64,000 nucleotides of DNA from Henricia sp. BOLD:AAB3569 (lineage: Eukaryota; Echinodermata; Asteroidea; Spinulosida; Echinasteridae): assembly GCA_037783545.1 (NCBI GenBank), contig JBBELK010000164.1, positions 1,922,001 to 1,986,000 on the forward strand, in the 5' to 3' direction. Below, one piece after another: positions 12,926-25,438 of this stretch. How positions within the stretch are numbered: position 1 is the first letter of the stretch; the number at the start of each line of letters is the position of its first letter. The translations under genes were made by a program, and so were the position numbers. Below the pieces are notes generated by a model. The model saw only the letters and a program-made list of their open reading frames with translations, did not search any database and had not been told where the DNA came from.

Positions 12926-13450
12926 TCAAGTTTTTGTAAAACTATATACACTGTAGATATCCATTTGCACCGGCGGCCATTTTGTGGGCAGGTTTTCTGT
13001 AGACAAAGGGCTTGTCCCAACATGGCCGCCGTGTAGAGGGTCTATTACTGTGCCATAATTTGTTAGATACCCATTGTACCATTTTGCAAGGATCCAACAT
13101 TTTACTTCATGAGTTGACAAGAAAAAACCTTATACTCAAAGTGTTGATAGCAATGGTAACAAACACGACATGAAATTATTTCTGCCAAAGATGGTACTTT
13201 CTGTAAGAAATTAACTATAAAAGGTGCACGGTTTTAAAAATGTATGTGTGTACTTTTTACCATTCACCTGACACAAAAAAGCACGCCACTGCTGCATCTA
13301 TGCAGCTGAAATTTCTGCAAACTAGTCTACCAACATTCTTCTTTAGATATGTTATGCCCTTATTTCAAGATTCCGTACACGAATTATCTTACATCTTACA
13401 AATAATACACAGGGTCTTTAACTTTGTAAGATTAAACAACTTAAAGCATG
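12926..13450 (+). repeat. Dispersed repeat family M, copy 1
   Basis: Landmarks are 'ttgacaagaaaaaacctta', 'ctcaaag', 'agctgaaatttctgca', 'taccaacattctt' and 'tagatatgttatgccctta'. They occur in the same order at 14340-14660, 18560-18735 and, more weakly, 26330-26560. No coding frame is shared and the family type is unknown. Confidence 0.5.
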
Positions 13451-14335
13451 TATATTAAAATTTACAAATTTACATTCTATAGCCGGTTTTGATTATTTTA
13501 AAGGATTTAACTAAATTTTGCCTGTCAGATGTTCACTAAGAGAGTTACTTGAAACAATGTCAGATTTGCAAAATACTAACTGTTACACGACCCGGCGATA
13601 AGCAACGGTGCTGTCACCCAAATAACTAATCGATTCCTTTGTGCTGTGTCTCGGTTTTCAGTATCGACATATCGAAACGTCGATTCCGCCCAGGCAGCCA
13701 AAGCAAAACTGAGACCAAATTTCTCTCGCCTGAACCACTTTTTTGTCTTTTCTTTCACGTATGCAAGAGGGCCAGGCATATAGTTGACGTTCAAGCTAGG
13801 GCATAATTCAGAGCGAGTCCTTAAAAGCTTACAAGCTGCGGCTCTGCCAACACCCAGCGGTTTTCCCTCTTCTAAAGCACGCCTTTCTCGGCTCAGATTT
13901 CCCGTCCGATCGATGGGAGAAAGGGATTGGCCAGTGACGAGCTTGAGAAAGCATCTGACGTGAAGAAAGAGAGCCTTGGAGCTCCCCCTAATGCCAGGAA
14001 ATGAAGGAAAGAAATTGGGTTGCGGTGGCAAGCCGTCTTCCCGCGTTAATGCACAGGAAGCTCAGAGCGCGTCCGTTTATGCCGGGTTCTAAGGCACGTT
14101 CATGCTTGCCCGGTCGTTTCCCACTCCCCAAATCGATCAGGTTTTCTTGCGATGATTGAAATACTTGTAGACAGTATACGAACAAAAGCATCAATATACG
14201 AAGTGACAAAATCCTTGGCGGATAGAAAGATTTTTAAAAATGGTATTCATATTACTAAGTGGATGTGTGGATTTCAGATACCTGTCAACCTATACACGGT
14301 TCTTAAAGGCCTATTTGATCATTTAGCAATGATCC
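13451..14335. other. No gene recognised
   Basis: A 151-codon minus frame (13576-14031) is open but has no recognisable domain, splice context or conserved motif. I treat it as chance. Confidence 0.4.
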
Positions 14336-14339
14336 AAAA

Positions 14340-14660
14340 ACTTACAGCATGAATTGACACAAAAAGCCTTAATTACTCAAAGAGTTTACAGCAGTATAGT
14401 ACCAATCACCACATGAATTTCGTTTGTCCAAAACGGCACCATGTATATGAAATTCACAATTGAAGGTGATTTGAAACATGGGCGACTTGGGTGTGCATAT
14501 AAACATCGTGCATGGATTTTAAAGGTTTTCTGAAGCATTACTGCATAATATATGCTGCTGAAATTTCTGAAGGCTATTTTACCAACATTGTTTCTTAGAT
14601 ATGTATATGCCGCTTCATCTGCAAATGATGGTAATGTGTATGATCGACTTTTACACATAA
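14340..14660 (+). repeat. Dispersed repeat family M, copy 2
   Basis: Same ordered landmarks as 12926-13450, including 'gctgaaatttctgaaggct', 'taccaacattgtttctta' and 'gatatgtatatgccgctt'. Confidence 0.5.
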
Positions 14661-15304
14661 TTTAACGTTTATGTTTAAGGTGTAAATTTAATGTTTAAAC
14701 TTTTGAAATAAACAAAAAATGTTTTCCCCCCGATATCATACGTGAAGTCTGGTTTTGTTTTAATGATATCTATAGAATAGGCATATGCGTGCTGTGGTTT
14801 TACAGCCCATATGTGATGACGTGTCAAATTTCAGGACAGTAAACAAGGCATTTTATTAACTTAGGGTATTGTGTTTGTATTTCTCTTAAAATCGAGTCGA
14901 ATAGCAAGTGGAAAGTAAGCCCGAATTCTAAGACTGTGGATTCCAGCAGATATCAAACATGAGAGAAAATCACGTGGTCTTCATCAGAATAAACCTCTAA
15001 CAATGCAAGAACAATTTCCCCATGAGCGAGCCCTTTAATACATCAATAAACACGCAAGGTATATGTAATTAGCAAATGTCCACGAACAAGACAAATCGCC
15101 AGAACCCAGCTCCTATTTATTGACAAGGGAACTTTATACCTACAAACTAAAAATGTCGCCACCTTGGAACACTCTGACAAATTAAACCAGCGAGGAAAAA
15201 ACAAACTAAGACCCGATGTCTTGGTACCTTGACGGGGCTTGATAGTTTATAGAATACGACAGATAATCTACGCCAAATGCGAGCTATACCTTGTACGGGC
15301 ATGT
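14661..15304. other. Unassigned DNA
   Basis: No gene or shared repeat seen. Confidence 0.4.
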
Positions 15305-15982
15305 TAGGCTAAATACACACTTAGCCTTTTCACAAGCTAAGGCGCGTAAAATTGACGCGCGTCGTTTTGAGAAAAAGCGGCGTGGAAGAAATTTGCAGTG
15401 AAACGGCGAAGTGGAAATCACAGAGGGTGCGTTCGGTCGTGTAGTTCTCGCTACCCCGGAGTAATGCGTGCATGCGCATTGCACTCGGGTCACATTACGC
15501 GAACGGCAAATCCGCAGTCCGCTGAAGTGAATGGCCATCTGTCAAGATGGCCGTCTCTTGCCATGACTATACACAACAAACGCTGTTTCACTGCTCACAA
15601 GAAACTGAAGAAAATACAGACCGTAAGTCGTGAGAACCTTTGATGCCGTCTAAAACAAACCTTAGTGAGTTGTTGTTGCAGTTATCCATGCAGTTGACAC
15701 GTTGAGCAAATTCACCAAAAATCCCACCCATATTCTGCCATCTTCGTACAAATCACATGACACTCGTCAGGAGTAAGAGCACACTCCCCATTAGTCGGGG
15801 AGTAGCTAGAGCATACTCTCACTGACCCGAGTGTCGTTAATATTGCCGTTCGCCCGTGCAGGAGTATACTCGTGTTAACACGAGTACACGCCCGAACTCA
15901 GCCACAATGATCACAAAAATACTTTCCGCCCAAGTTGATATTTCGTGGTTTTCAGTGTACGTATAGGCCTACATTACATACC

Positions 15983-16140
15983 TAAGGGAAGACACATAAA
16001 TCTAACCGCTGGTACCGACTGCGGTACCGGCGGTTTTTAGCGGTACCTCCTTTACTATAGAAGTGAGCTGTTCTCGAGCGGTATATACCGCAGCGGTACC
16101 GCTGTCGGTACCGGCGGTTAGATTTGTGTGTCTTCTCTTA
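15983..16140. mobile_element. Hairpin MITE flanked by TA
   Basis: The inverted arms start TAAGGGAAGACACA and end TGTGTCTTCTCTTA, and the arms include repeated GGTACCG palindromes. TA at each edge fits a Tc1/mariner-type TA duplication. No coding capacity. Confidence 0.65.
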
Positions 16141-16362
16141 TGTGGACTGACCAACAAAGGTCCACACTTGGCAGGAGAAAGTGACGCTATGTGGACTGGC
16201 ACACGTCCACAGTCAGGTTGTCCAAGCTTTAAAAACAAGGTCAGGTGTCAGGGTGAGACTGTACGTTTAGGGTTAGGGTTTAGGGCACAGTTTGTGAATT
16301 TTTGTGAAAAAAGGTCGTTTTCATTTTGAAACGAAATTGACATTTTGGAACAGTTTTTTTAA

Positions 16363-16495
16363 AGGCAGAGGCTCGTCAGCAATGCGCGCGCGCCAAATTC
16401 GTGCCACGAAATACGCAGCTCCATAGCAAAGGCATGGAGCTGCGTATTTCATGGCAAGAATTTGGCGCGCGCGCATTGCTGACGAGCCTGTGCCT
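16363..16495. mobile_element. Near-perfect palindromic MITE with TTAA target duplication
   Basis: The arms AGGCAGAGGCTCGTCAGCAA... and ...TTGCTGACGAGCCTGTGCCT pair almost perfectly over more than 55 bp and include CGCGCGCGCC. TTAA flanks both sides (16359-16362 and 16496-16499), as made by piggyBac or Kolobok transposases. 133 bp, no coding capacity. Confidence 0.85.
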
Positions 16496-16621
16496 TTAAC
16501 TACATGACAGCAAAGGAATGTCCACATAAGGTACGTAAAGCTGTGTTTGACTCCACGCCGCTTTTTCTCAAGAACGACGCGCGTTAAATTTACGCGCGAA
16601 CATGCTCTGTGTGAACGCAGC

Positions 16622-17228
16622 TTTATTTCTCCTGACGAATGTACGACAGCCATTAGAACATAAATAGATTGGACGACAGGACAGGTTTCCTAATCTGTTC
16701 TCATCACCTTTGTAATTTGAGTGAAGTAGCCTATCGTGACGTCAGTGCGACACGGGAGCAAAGTCCGTTTTAAATAGCTGGTGCTTCGAGCGAGCGTAGG
16801 AGCTTCGAGAGAAGATTAGATCTTGCGTTTTGGCAGAGACGGGAAGACAGAGACGAATCTCCGAATCACGACACATCAAAATTGAAACTCAATGCATTTT
16901 ATGTCTTGGAGACATTTTCGCTAAAGGGGAACCGCGGTGGTGAATGCGTGTGCGTGTATTTTTAGTGGAAATGTCCGATATTTATACACGGCAAGATGAT
17001 TGGAATGAGCAAAACGCCAATTGAAAAAGCTGTATCGATTGAGTTAGTAAATTCTAAAAAAGAATCAAATTTATCACTTTGAAATGTCAAGCCACAGGCA
17101 ATAGATTCGAACATGGCCTATGGGGATTTTCATGTTATTGAAGCATTTTTGCTCAGGAAAAAAGCACACACATAGTTAGATACAGTAAATTAAAGTGTGA
17201 ACTCGCAATTCCAGTCGCGTATGTGGCT
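16622..17228. other. Unassigned DNA
   Basis: No gene or shared repeat seen. Confidence 0.4.
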
Positions 17229-17745
17229 AATATGGGCGCCGCCATTTTGTTGTAACGATGGAAGCACGGGAGAGGCTATAAGCCAGGCACTCCGTGCATG
17301 ACGTAAACATCAATTGGGTACATTTCCTTCCATACTATGATGGTTCGTACACGGGCTGTGATGGGAAAGCTTACGTCATACACGGAGTGCCTGGCTATAG
17401 CCTCTCCATTAGCCTTTTTGAAGTATGGCGGACACAATAGGAGGGCGCACTTTGCAGTGGGTATAAAATCGACTAAAATGCAAAATAACTCAGTTTTTCA
17501 CTTTACACTTATTAATTTTTTTTATAATTCTGTCTATGTATTATAATTACAACATGTAAATCAAGTTTTTGGAAAGAAATACAATTGATAAAAAAATTCA
17601 TACCCAAATGAAATTGCGCCCTCTCCTTTTGTTCCGCCATACTTCTAAAAGGCTAATGGAAGCACAGAGAACAACACCAAAAACCGCGCCCTCTCGCCCA
17701 ATATTTTTTTGCACCAATGGGTCAAAATGGCGACCTCCATATCAG
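17229..17745. mobile_element. Cluster of nested hairpin elements
   Basis: Hairpin 1 spans 17268-17407 (GGGAGAGGCTATA... to ...ATAGCCTCTCC). Hairpin 2 spans 17408-17657, with arms of about 40 bp (ATTAGCCTTTTTGAAGTATG and its complement) around an AT-rich centre. The direct repeat ATGGAAGCAC occurs at both outer edges (about 17258 and 17656). Weak outer arms containing CCGCCATTTTG / CAAAATGGCG extend to 17229 and 17745. Confidence 0.6.
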
Positions 17746-17939
17746 CACAACATATATTGCTCCCTCCATTTTTGTTAAATGTAAATAGAAAAACTTACGT
17801 TCTGACTCGTCCCATAGGTTTTGTACACGAGGTCTCAGGCAGTTTCCAGCTATGAAATGGATTCCTTCACTGTCCTCTTCCCCGATACCTAGGAACAAAA
17901 TTATTAATTTGTTTTATTTCATAAACAAGTTGCCTTTTT

Positions 17940-18240
17940 AACACTTGGGGGCGCTGTTCATGGCTAGTCATGGAGGGAATCGACAGCTGGACAAGAGGAA
18001 AAAAAGTTACACTTCAAATAGCAACAGTATAGACCACCAACACAACGCACACATTAAACCAAATAACCTTAAAAGAACCCTGAAAATGTCACTATAACTT
18101 TTGTACACAAGTCTAATAAAAAGAAGATTCGACGTGACGTCACAACCTTGCTTATGAATATGAAAATCCTCATTAGCATAAAGTATAGAAAACGTTCAAA
18201 TACAGCTCAAAACAACCACAAAATCCACCGAAAATGATAT
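17940..18240 (+). repeat. Dispersed repeat family N, diverged copy
   Basis: GGGGGCGCTGT, then 'gtgacgtcacaaccttgctt' and 'atgaatatgaaaatcctca', match the order in 2674-3110, but more divergently. Confidence 0.4.
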
Positions 18241-18559
18241 GAACATGTAAGCTTATAGTCTTTCTAGTATAATTGTGTAAAATATAAATTCCATTTGGCG
18301 TAGCCTTTAATCCTCTTGAAGGTCTAAAGCCTTAATTCCGTTAACACGGCTTCATCCACACGGATCCATTGGAGCAAACTTGACGTTCACACCTGTGTCA
18401 CCCACGGAACATAAATATTGCAAGGTCAAAACCAGCTGCAATTTTCATCAATTTCTGGATTTAGAGTGTAGACTATGGACCAACACACAAACGAAAAATT
18501 AAAGTAGAGGAAATAAACCTTTTTTGAAAAGTGTAATATTTTAAATTTCTGACGGTATT

Positions 18560-18735
18560 TAAAAATGAGTTTGAATTTTACCTAACGCAAAAAAACATGC
18601 ATGGACTTTAGAGTCTATGTAGCTAAAATTTCTGCAGGCTAATTTACCAACATTCTTTCGATATGTTATGCCCTTATTCTAGGAATCCGTTTAAAAAAAC
18701 GGTTCATCTTGCAAATCATACATTGGACATTTAGT
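18560..18735 (+). repeat. Dispersed repeat family M, partial copy
   Basis: 'aaatttctgcaggctaattt', 'accaacattctttcgata' and 'tgttatgcccttattc' match the 3' half of the 12926-13450 copy. Confidence 0.45.
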
Positions 18736-20556
18736 CATCCGTGGCATTCTTTTTAGTAAACACGAAAATTTTTATTTTATTTTGGACCAATTCAAGATAC
18801 TTCGTTTTTACCAAGACGGGTGTCGCTTGCCGGCTTAATTTCTTAAGCATTTTTAGATAATTGAATTCATTTGTTAAAATTTGACCTTATATAACAACAT
18901 TTTTTATGCGATTTATACAACACAAGATGTCACTCTGCGTATACTTGGCCGGCAGGTTTCGGGTCAAGATGTTTAATACTGTCGATTACCGGTCAGTGTC
19001 CGCCATTCAGGACAGCTCTAAGTAGCCTAAACGATGACGTACCCTAGGGGTGATTGGAACGAGTTGGGCCCGGGCCTATCAGCGGCTCATCCAGGGGGTT
19101 ACTGTGGGGGAAATCGTGAGGATAGACGGGGGTGAATTCACGGCAGCGTCCGCTCCAAACTGTCCGTTGGCACTCGGGTTGCGTCCAAGCACCTGCCAGG
19201 GAGGAAACGCGCTAATTATACAAGAAGCGTTAGAATAATTTGCAGGCCGGTGAAATCGGAGAGTGGATGATTATCTTTGGAGACAGGTACACGTGATTGA
19301 AGACGGAGGATGTCCGGGGGTGGGAGGTCTGGGGAGAAAAAAGGACAAGGTAGCGGTTATTCACTCGGAAATGTATGCCAATCGCTTCTTCTGCTTCTTG
19401 CAATTCGGTGATGCGGAAGCACAGTGCGTGTGGTTTCGCAAGGCGGACGCAAGGCCTTACAAGTTCCAACAAATCCGGTAAAGTCACATGAGCTACACTC
19501 TCTCAAGAAAGAAAATTCAATTTTATTAAAATATCAATTCTGAATAGAAGTTTGTACAGTGAACTTGTGGATAACAAGGCACTGATCGACTGTTAGGCTT
19601 CAGTGATTTCCTCCAGTTTCGGTGATGTCTTCCAGGTCCAAGAGGGCCTGTTTGAACAAAGTAATTCCCAAAGTAAATTTATGAAATTTGAGTTTATTTG
19701 ACATTTTCTGTTTCTGAAAAAAAATCCTGCAATTTTGTTGGGTTGTTCATCCTGATTAAACCTGCATGCGTGGGGTGAGGTGACCTCCAAAGCCGCGTGT
19801 CTCACAAACAACCTAAGTGCAAACGCTTAGGGAGGAACTTTAGACAGAGTGGCGCACCCTGCCTCAGCGGCTCTCACAGAAGCTGGTACAGACAGCCTTG
19901 CCATAAGTGGGACAGTCTTAAGAGGGACAGTCTCGGCACAATATCTTTACGTAACTGGAACAGCGAGCGTAAACTCTATGTTTACGCACGTTAATTATCT
20001 ACATGCGTCTAGTTTACTCATGACTCGATGGTAGTTAAGAGAACTGGTCACACGCAAGACAGGAACGAATCGGAAAACGATCCTAGTTTTTTTGTTAAGA
20101 ACACTTTGAGATGGCGATTGGAAGATAACGGGACTGGACTGATGAAGTACAGGGAAAGGCGGCGAACGTAAAGCAAGCGAAGTGTTGACAATTTACGAAT
20201 CTCCCAAACCATCGGGCTGATCAAAATCTCCTGAGGATGAGGGAAAGGGGTGAAGAAAATACCGGCTATAATTTAATTATGGAGATTGGGGCCCGGGATA
20301 TAGTCCCAATCTTGGGGAAAGCGGCGACGGTTCTTGGCGAAAGGGGAGTGAAGATTGGACAATAAGACGGGGCGGTGAAATGGAGGATTCGGCTTGAGGG
20401 ATTGATGACAATTATGGACGTGGGCGGGATGTTAAAAAGATGTTTCAGTCTTGGTTTCAGTTTCGTGGGGTTGGTTTGAAATGGTAAACAGACCGCCGAT
20501 TTAGAGGAAAAAAGTGAACAAAAATGCATATCCTGAATTTTACAAAATAGCCAAAT
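18736..20556. other. No gene recognised
   Basis: Includes a GC-richer patch at 19020-19480 with several short frames on both strands, none recognised. No splice-supported exon was found. Confidence 0.4.
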
Positions 20557-20800
20557 GGGTCATTCTATAAATTTGGGGTCCAATTTTTCTGTCCCCGTTA
20601 CATCTGACATCTTGTAAAATGTTGTAGTTTGTAAATTCAGGACATATTCTTTAAATGCTCTCTATTTCAAAGAGTGACTTAAAGTACAATTCATAAAAAC
20701 ATGTTTTGAAGGCATTTTTAATGATACTTGTATGGCAAATACAGGTGTAACGGGGACAGAAAAATGTCACACGTTGGACCCCAAATTTATAGAATGACCC
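20557..20800. mobile_element. MITE family A, copy 1 (244 bp)
   Basis: The element starts GGGTCATTCTATAAATTTGG and ends with the complement. It contains 'ccccgttacatctgacat' and an internal inverted half with 'aggtgtaacggggacag'. AAAT occurs on both sides, a 4-bp target duplication. Sister copies are at 34111, 50860 and 62354. Confidence 0.8.
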
Positions 20801-21424
20801 AAATGCATTAAAAGTTTTTAAATTAAATTTTAATCTACGGTTTATAATAGGCTTGTGTGGAAACGGGGAAGACTGGTTGCCATCCAAATCCACAAACCTT
20901 TGCAAATGTATAAGAAATGTATTGTTTACCAGCATAAATCAACGTACTAAGCTTACGTTCGGATGACATCACTCTTTCTTACATGTGCACTTTTCCACGG
21001 GAGCTTCAGAGAAGCAGACGGCTTATAGCTAAGAATGCACACACGTAAGCAAAGCATTAAACTGTAAAAACACTTCGTCAAATTTGACTACAGAGAACAG
21101 TCAAAACATTGCACCCAGCTAACCTTACTGATAAATGACTAGAAATTTACTAACAATGAATCTGACTCCGCCTGGTATAGTTGTTTTAACTGCGAGATAT
21201 CTATTTGACATTACGAGGATTCTAGTCATCCTGATTAGAAAATCTTGTCATACTGACTAATTTTCAGTTGCACCCAACTGACCCTTATTGTCTAGTTATT
21301 TTTGACTAACGTGTTTTTGGAGTGTACGCCATTGGTACTTGAGTTACTGGAGCAATACCAATTTTGCTAGCAATCTCCTGACCAAGAAGTGTACGAAAGT
21401 TTATTTTGTTTTTCTAATCCAGAT
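20801..21424. other. Unassigned DNA
   Basis: No gene or shared repeat seen. Confidence 0.4.
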
Positions 21425-21640
21425 CACGTCTACAGTGCATGTGTCCTTGGGCAAGGCACTTCGCCATAAATTGCCTCTCTCCACCCCGTATAATGAAGGT
21501 GTTGTGTTTGATTAGATTACATAACGAGCGCCTTCGGCAGCCGAGGATGTGTACTCCCCGTCCCTAGGGAGCTGAGTTCCAATAAAGAAATGCTATCAGG
21601 AGCTCAATGGCCAGGGGTAATAACACGAAGTGCATGAAAT
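21425..21640 (+). mobile_element. SINE-like fragment, 5'-truncated
   Basis: 'gtgtccttgggcaaggcactt' shares its GGGCAAGGCACT core with the full tRNA-SINE at 40559. The rest ('cgagcgccttcggcagcc', 'gtccctagggagctga', 'caggagctcaatggcc') has the look of a conserved SINE body. No tRNA-like promoter half is present, so it is probably truncated. Confidence 0.5.
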
Positions 21641-23400
21641 ACGTGCATGTAAAATTATATTTAAAAATATCTTCATGTTACATATTTCGGCTATTTAGCG
21701 TTCGAGTATTTGACAAGTAATGCCACTCTATACAGCAACTGCCGAATGCGTATCATATTACGAGTTGATAATGGTTTCACAGACGCGTCCACAGAGGTTC
21801 TTTCAATACATAATCTAAGACATTTGATGAGACACACCGGTATTAGAAGAGCAATCCGGTATTGCACATTGCTGATTGATTGGTGTGGGATGCTGCCGTT
21901 CTCATTCCAGGAGGGTGGTAAATCAAAGTGTAATGCACTAACATTTTCAAGAAAAGGGACAATTTTGTAGCAATTGTCAGTCATTCAATAATAATTTCAT
22001 TAAATTGTGATTAAGTATATTTATAAGGAGATAAATTGTTGTCATCCCAAAAGATGTTTGAGAAGTTGGCATTTCAAAAGTAAATGAAATTCTGAACAAT
22101 CGATAAATATATCATGCCGGTTAGGCTACGTTTTCTGAAAAACCAGAAACAAATAATTATAGAATAGTTGAAATGCAAGAATCAATTAATATCTATACAC
22201 CATAATTGTGTAAATATTGGTATTTATAAGGTTTTATTTTTATTTTTAATGTATTTTTAATTTCAGCAGACTTATTTCGTCTGGTTTACTTTGTCGTGTA
22301 TACTTGAGAAAACAAATATTGATATAAGACATTTCAGTTTGTAGAATGCATTATGTTGGGATGACATGCAGGCGAAAATAATTTAATTTAGAGAATGTTT
22401 ATCAGTAATGTCGCTGTTACACTTTCGGAAACAAACACTGACATTCGATAAAGAAGAAAAAAAGAAGACATTAAAAAACTAGAATACAGCTTTTCATTAA
22501 ATTGTAAACTAATATTGACATGTGCGCGTATTGTGGGTACTTATGCGAATGACTCACCCGTATGCGAGCGCGCATACACTCAAGATAGTCCACTTGCATA
22601 ATCAGCTTGGGTACCGGGATAAACTGCGTGTTTTTGTATAGGAATTCGCAGGGGACATTGCACCGTGCCGAGTAATATCGTTCATGTACTTGAATCGATC
22701 ATTCTTAAGATTGCAGTTTTGTACATTTGTAAGACAATTCAGAAAATACAAACCACTTATGATCAGATGGTATAAAAGGGATACTATATATACGGAAAAA
22801 TACATTTCTGAAATCATTTTGTCACAGCCCAAATCTAGGGTTTTGCATATTGCTAAAGTGATGTTGAATACACTTTACCTAAAATATTTAAATTCGTGAA
22901 CATTATTTTGGTGCTCGGAAGCAGAGAACGTTTACAGTTTGGTGCTTTGTTTTGCGAGTGTTTGATATAGTATATTAATTCTAGTTTTATATAAATAAAT
23001 ATTTATGTGTACATTTTTATATTTTTATCCAAACATATGAGGCGAGAGAAAGGTCGTATGCCAATAATCAATACCAACATAAATGGATTAAACATGGCTG
23101 TATATAGGGCCTATTGCATTGCAACACTGTTGTTGCATGCAACAACAAAAATTGAAATATGAGTCCATTTTTATTATGTGACGAACACACTTTATACCGA
23201 TGGCTGCTACATGGTCTTGGACACCGCTGTATTTTGAGCCCAATATTAAAAATTAACCCAAAGTTATATATTTTTAAAGATAGTACAATGTATACAATAA
23301 CATGATTGGTAAACTGTTACAAATAGTTTTATGCCCCTGTGTGATTGAAGATATGCACGATTAAAACCAACCTGAGCAAAAACCAGCTCCGTATTTCGTC
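21641..23400. other. AT-rich unassigned DNA
   Basis: Strongly AT-rich at 21990-23180. Only short frames; no gene recognised. Confidence 0.4.
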
Positions 23401-23404
23401 TACT

Positions 23405-23600
23405 TCGTTTGCAGTCATTTCGCCCCAAAACCACTTCGCCCTGAACCACGGCCTGTGCACGAGGTTGTTTTGAGGTAAAGTGGCTTTTGGGCGAAGTAGT
23501 GTTTAGACAAAGTGGTTTGGGGGCGAAATGCCACTTGGTCGAAGTGGTTCAGGACGAAGTGGTCAGGGCGAAATGGTTTTGGGGCGAAGTGAATTTACGT
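23405..23600. repeat. Degenerate GGGCGAA / AAGTGGTT tandem array
   Basis: Irregular units of about 18-22 bp built from 'ggggcgaaatg', 'cgaagtggtt' and 'cgaagtggtc'. The left edge (23417-23450) carries the motif in inverse orientation. Low-complexity repeat, not coding. Confidence 0.6.
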
Positions 23601-25300
23601 TTCGCGAGACGAAAAATAATTGTTTTGCTCACTTCTCAAAGACTATAGCACTTCAGACAAAACCATTTCAGGGGAAGTTTTCTGCCGTCATCATGTTTAT
23701 ATCGTGTAAGTTATGTGTAAATCTGTGAACATTTCTGATTTTTCGAGATACCAATTATGTGTACATTAAATATCTATTAAAGTGGTTTAAATATTGGTAG
23801 TACATGTCTGCATGGGAACAGGAAAAAATATCAAAGATCAGGCTGTCCCACACAGCGCATTACGCCTTTAGAGATGCAAATTTCGTATCGTGAATGTACA
23901 GGCTCTCACACAAGTCACAACACCTTCCATACCAATTAATCAGCCTCCTTCAGCCAACGATGATGATTTTTATTTCCTTAGCTAGGATATGGGGAAGGTA
24001 CACGGGCGTCTGTCTCAAATCCCCGGAGATGAGCCGAGGTGTCGGGGAGAGGCGCTTGTATCTACTTCGCGGCTCTAATTTATTCATAAATGCGCTTATT
24101 ATGCCACGCCAGAAAATGAAAGATGATTTTGTTTTTTTTTTCTTTTCAATATTGGCTGGTGTGGATGCCCGCGGCGCTGGAAGCGGAGAAAATTATCTGG
24201 GAAAATACATATATACATATATGGGCGATGTATCTTACTTAAAGGGAGGGGAACACTTGCGGAAGGTTGCTTAATTCGCCATAATATCAAAGGTTGTTAT
24301 AAAGGTAGCACATAGAAGTTGTTTTTCAAACCGTATCTCTTCTAAAAAAATATCCCTTTGAATTCGCGTCTAAATACGCTTCATGTAAGTCCGCCATGGT
24401 TTACATCTCGGTGTTCGGACTCGAGAGGGCGTGAGTAAGGTCACAACATATTTTTACATGCTTCACGACAACTATTGCATGGTTGACGTCATCATCCCTT
24501 TAACAATTGTAAATGTCACATGGCGCAGCCCAAGCACAACCCAAAGGTAGCCACGTATAAAAAAAAACACATTTGTTTACGGATTTTTTTAAATATTAGC
24601 AATTTTCGTTTTTTGACGGAAACTGAGCTCTGCAATTTTAAGAAGAATCTTTATTTGCAGACAAAACAAATGGATAAACGGAATGATGCCGTAAGATTGC
24701 GGAAGTGAAAAAGTTGTGGAAAAATTTTCACCACTAGGCTACTTTCCATAAAAACCAATTTTGTTTTTACCATTGACAATACACCTTTAATATCATATAT
24801 GAAATCAGCAATTTCATAAGTGCAAAAATTACATGCATGGTGTGCCAAGTAAAGAGAAATGGCTTAAGATAAAGGAAATTACGAAATGGCGGGCGGGAAA
24901 CCTAATCTGAGAAAATACCAGAGGCGGTCACTTTGCGCGTCACGAGCGCCGACATGTTTCGCGCTTAAAATATATCCAAAAAAAAAACGCGGGAAAAAAT
25001 TCACGTTCGTTGTCCCGTATCGTTCGCGCAAATAACATCTAGAGGCTTTATAGACAGACAAAATGCCGACACACACGTGCCACGGCTGAGTTGTGTGAAC
25101 TGCGATAATTATCTCTTCGCCGGCGGACCGACAATTTTCTATGGTCGATTTCATGGCCATTTGCGAAGAAACAAAACGGGGAAGAGCCGCGAAAAAAAAT
25201 ATGGGGGTGTAAAATGGCACTTTTGTCCCCGATGGGAAACGATTTGCGCACGCGTCACTGGAACAAAAATGATGGGAAGATAGTTTTAGAGTAACTGGTG
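23601..25300. other. No gene recognised
   Basis: Frames of 126 (23894-24274, plus) and 155 codons (24879-25346, minus) lack any recognisable domain, and the second overlaps the MITE at 25301. Confidence 0.4.
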
Positions 25301-25438
25301 CCTGAAAAAGAAATATGTTTCTGGTGGATTTTCCTGGTTCAACCAATTAACTGCTTCGATTTCCAACGACCGAAGTTAATGATTGGTTGAATCCGCAGTA
25401 ACGTCAGGAACATGTTTCTCATTGTGGTCGCGAAAACG
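25301..25438. mobile_element. Hairpin MITE family D, copy 1
   Basis: The inverted arms contain 'aaatatgtttctggt' on the left and 'caggaacatgtttctcattg' plus 'cgcgaaaac' on the right, with 'caaccaatta' / 'aatgattggttg' inner arms. Sister copies are at 27919, 50694 and 52078. Confidence 0.65.

Larger units (their letters stand above)
15305..16621. mobile_element. Composite inverted-repeat element, family P
   Basis: The left arm (about 15309-15390) carries GGCGCGTAAAATTGACGCG, then CGTCGTTTTGAG, then AAAAAGCGGCGTGG. The right arm (about 16548-16621) carries the same order in reverse complement. The arms are 1.2 kb apart. At least two smaller hairpin elements (15983-16140 and 16363-16495) sit between them. 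Whether the arms are ends of one element or two inverted copies is not settled. Confidence 0.5.

Noticed and set aside
13576-14031. 151-codon minus-strand open frame
   Set aside because: Anonymous composition and no recognisable motif.
16260-16290. TTAGGG-like telomeric repeat
   Set aside because: Only two or three imperfect units; too short to be an interstitial telomere.
24879-25346. 155-codon minus-strand open frame, the longest after the bHLH exon
   Set aside because: Its start lies in a MITE and no domain is visible.
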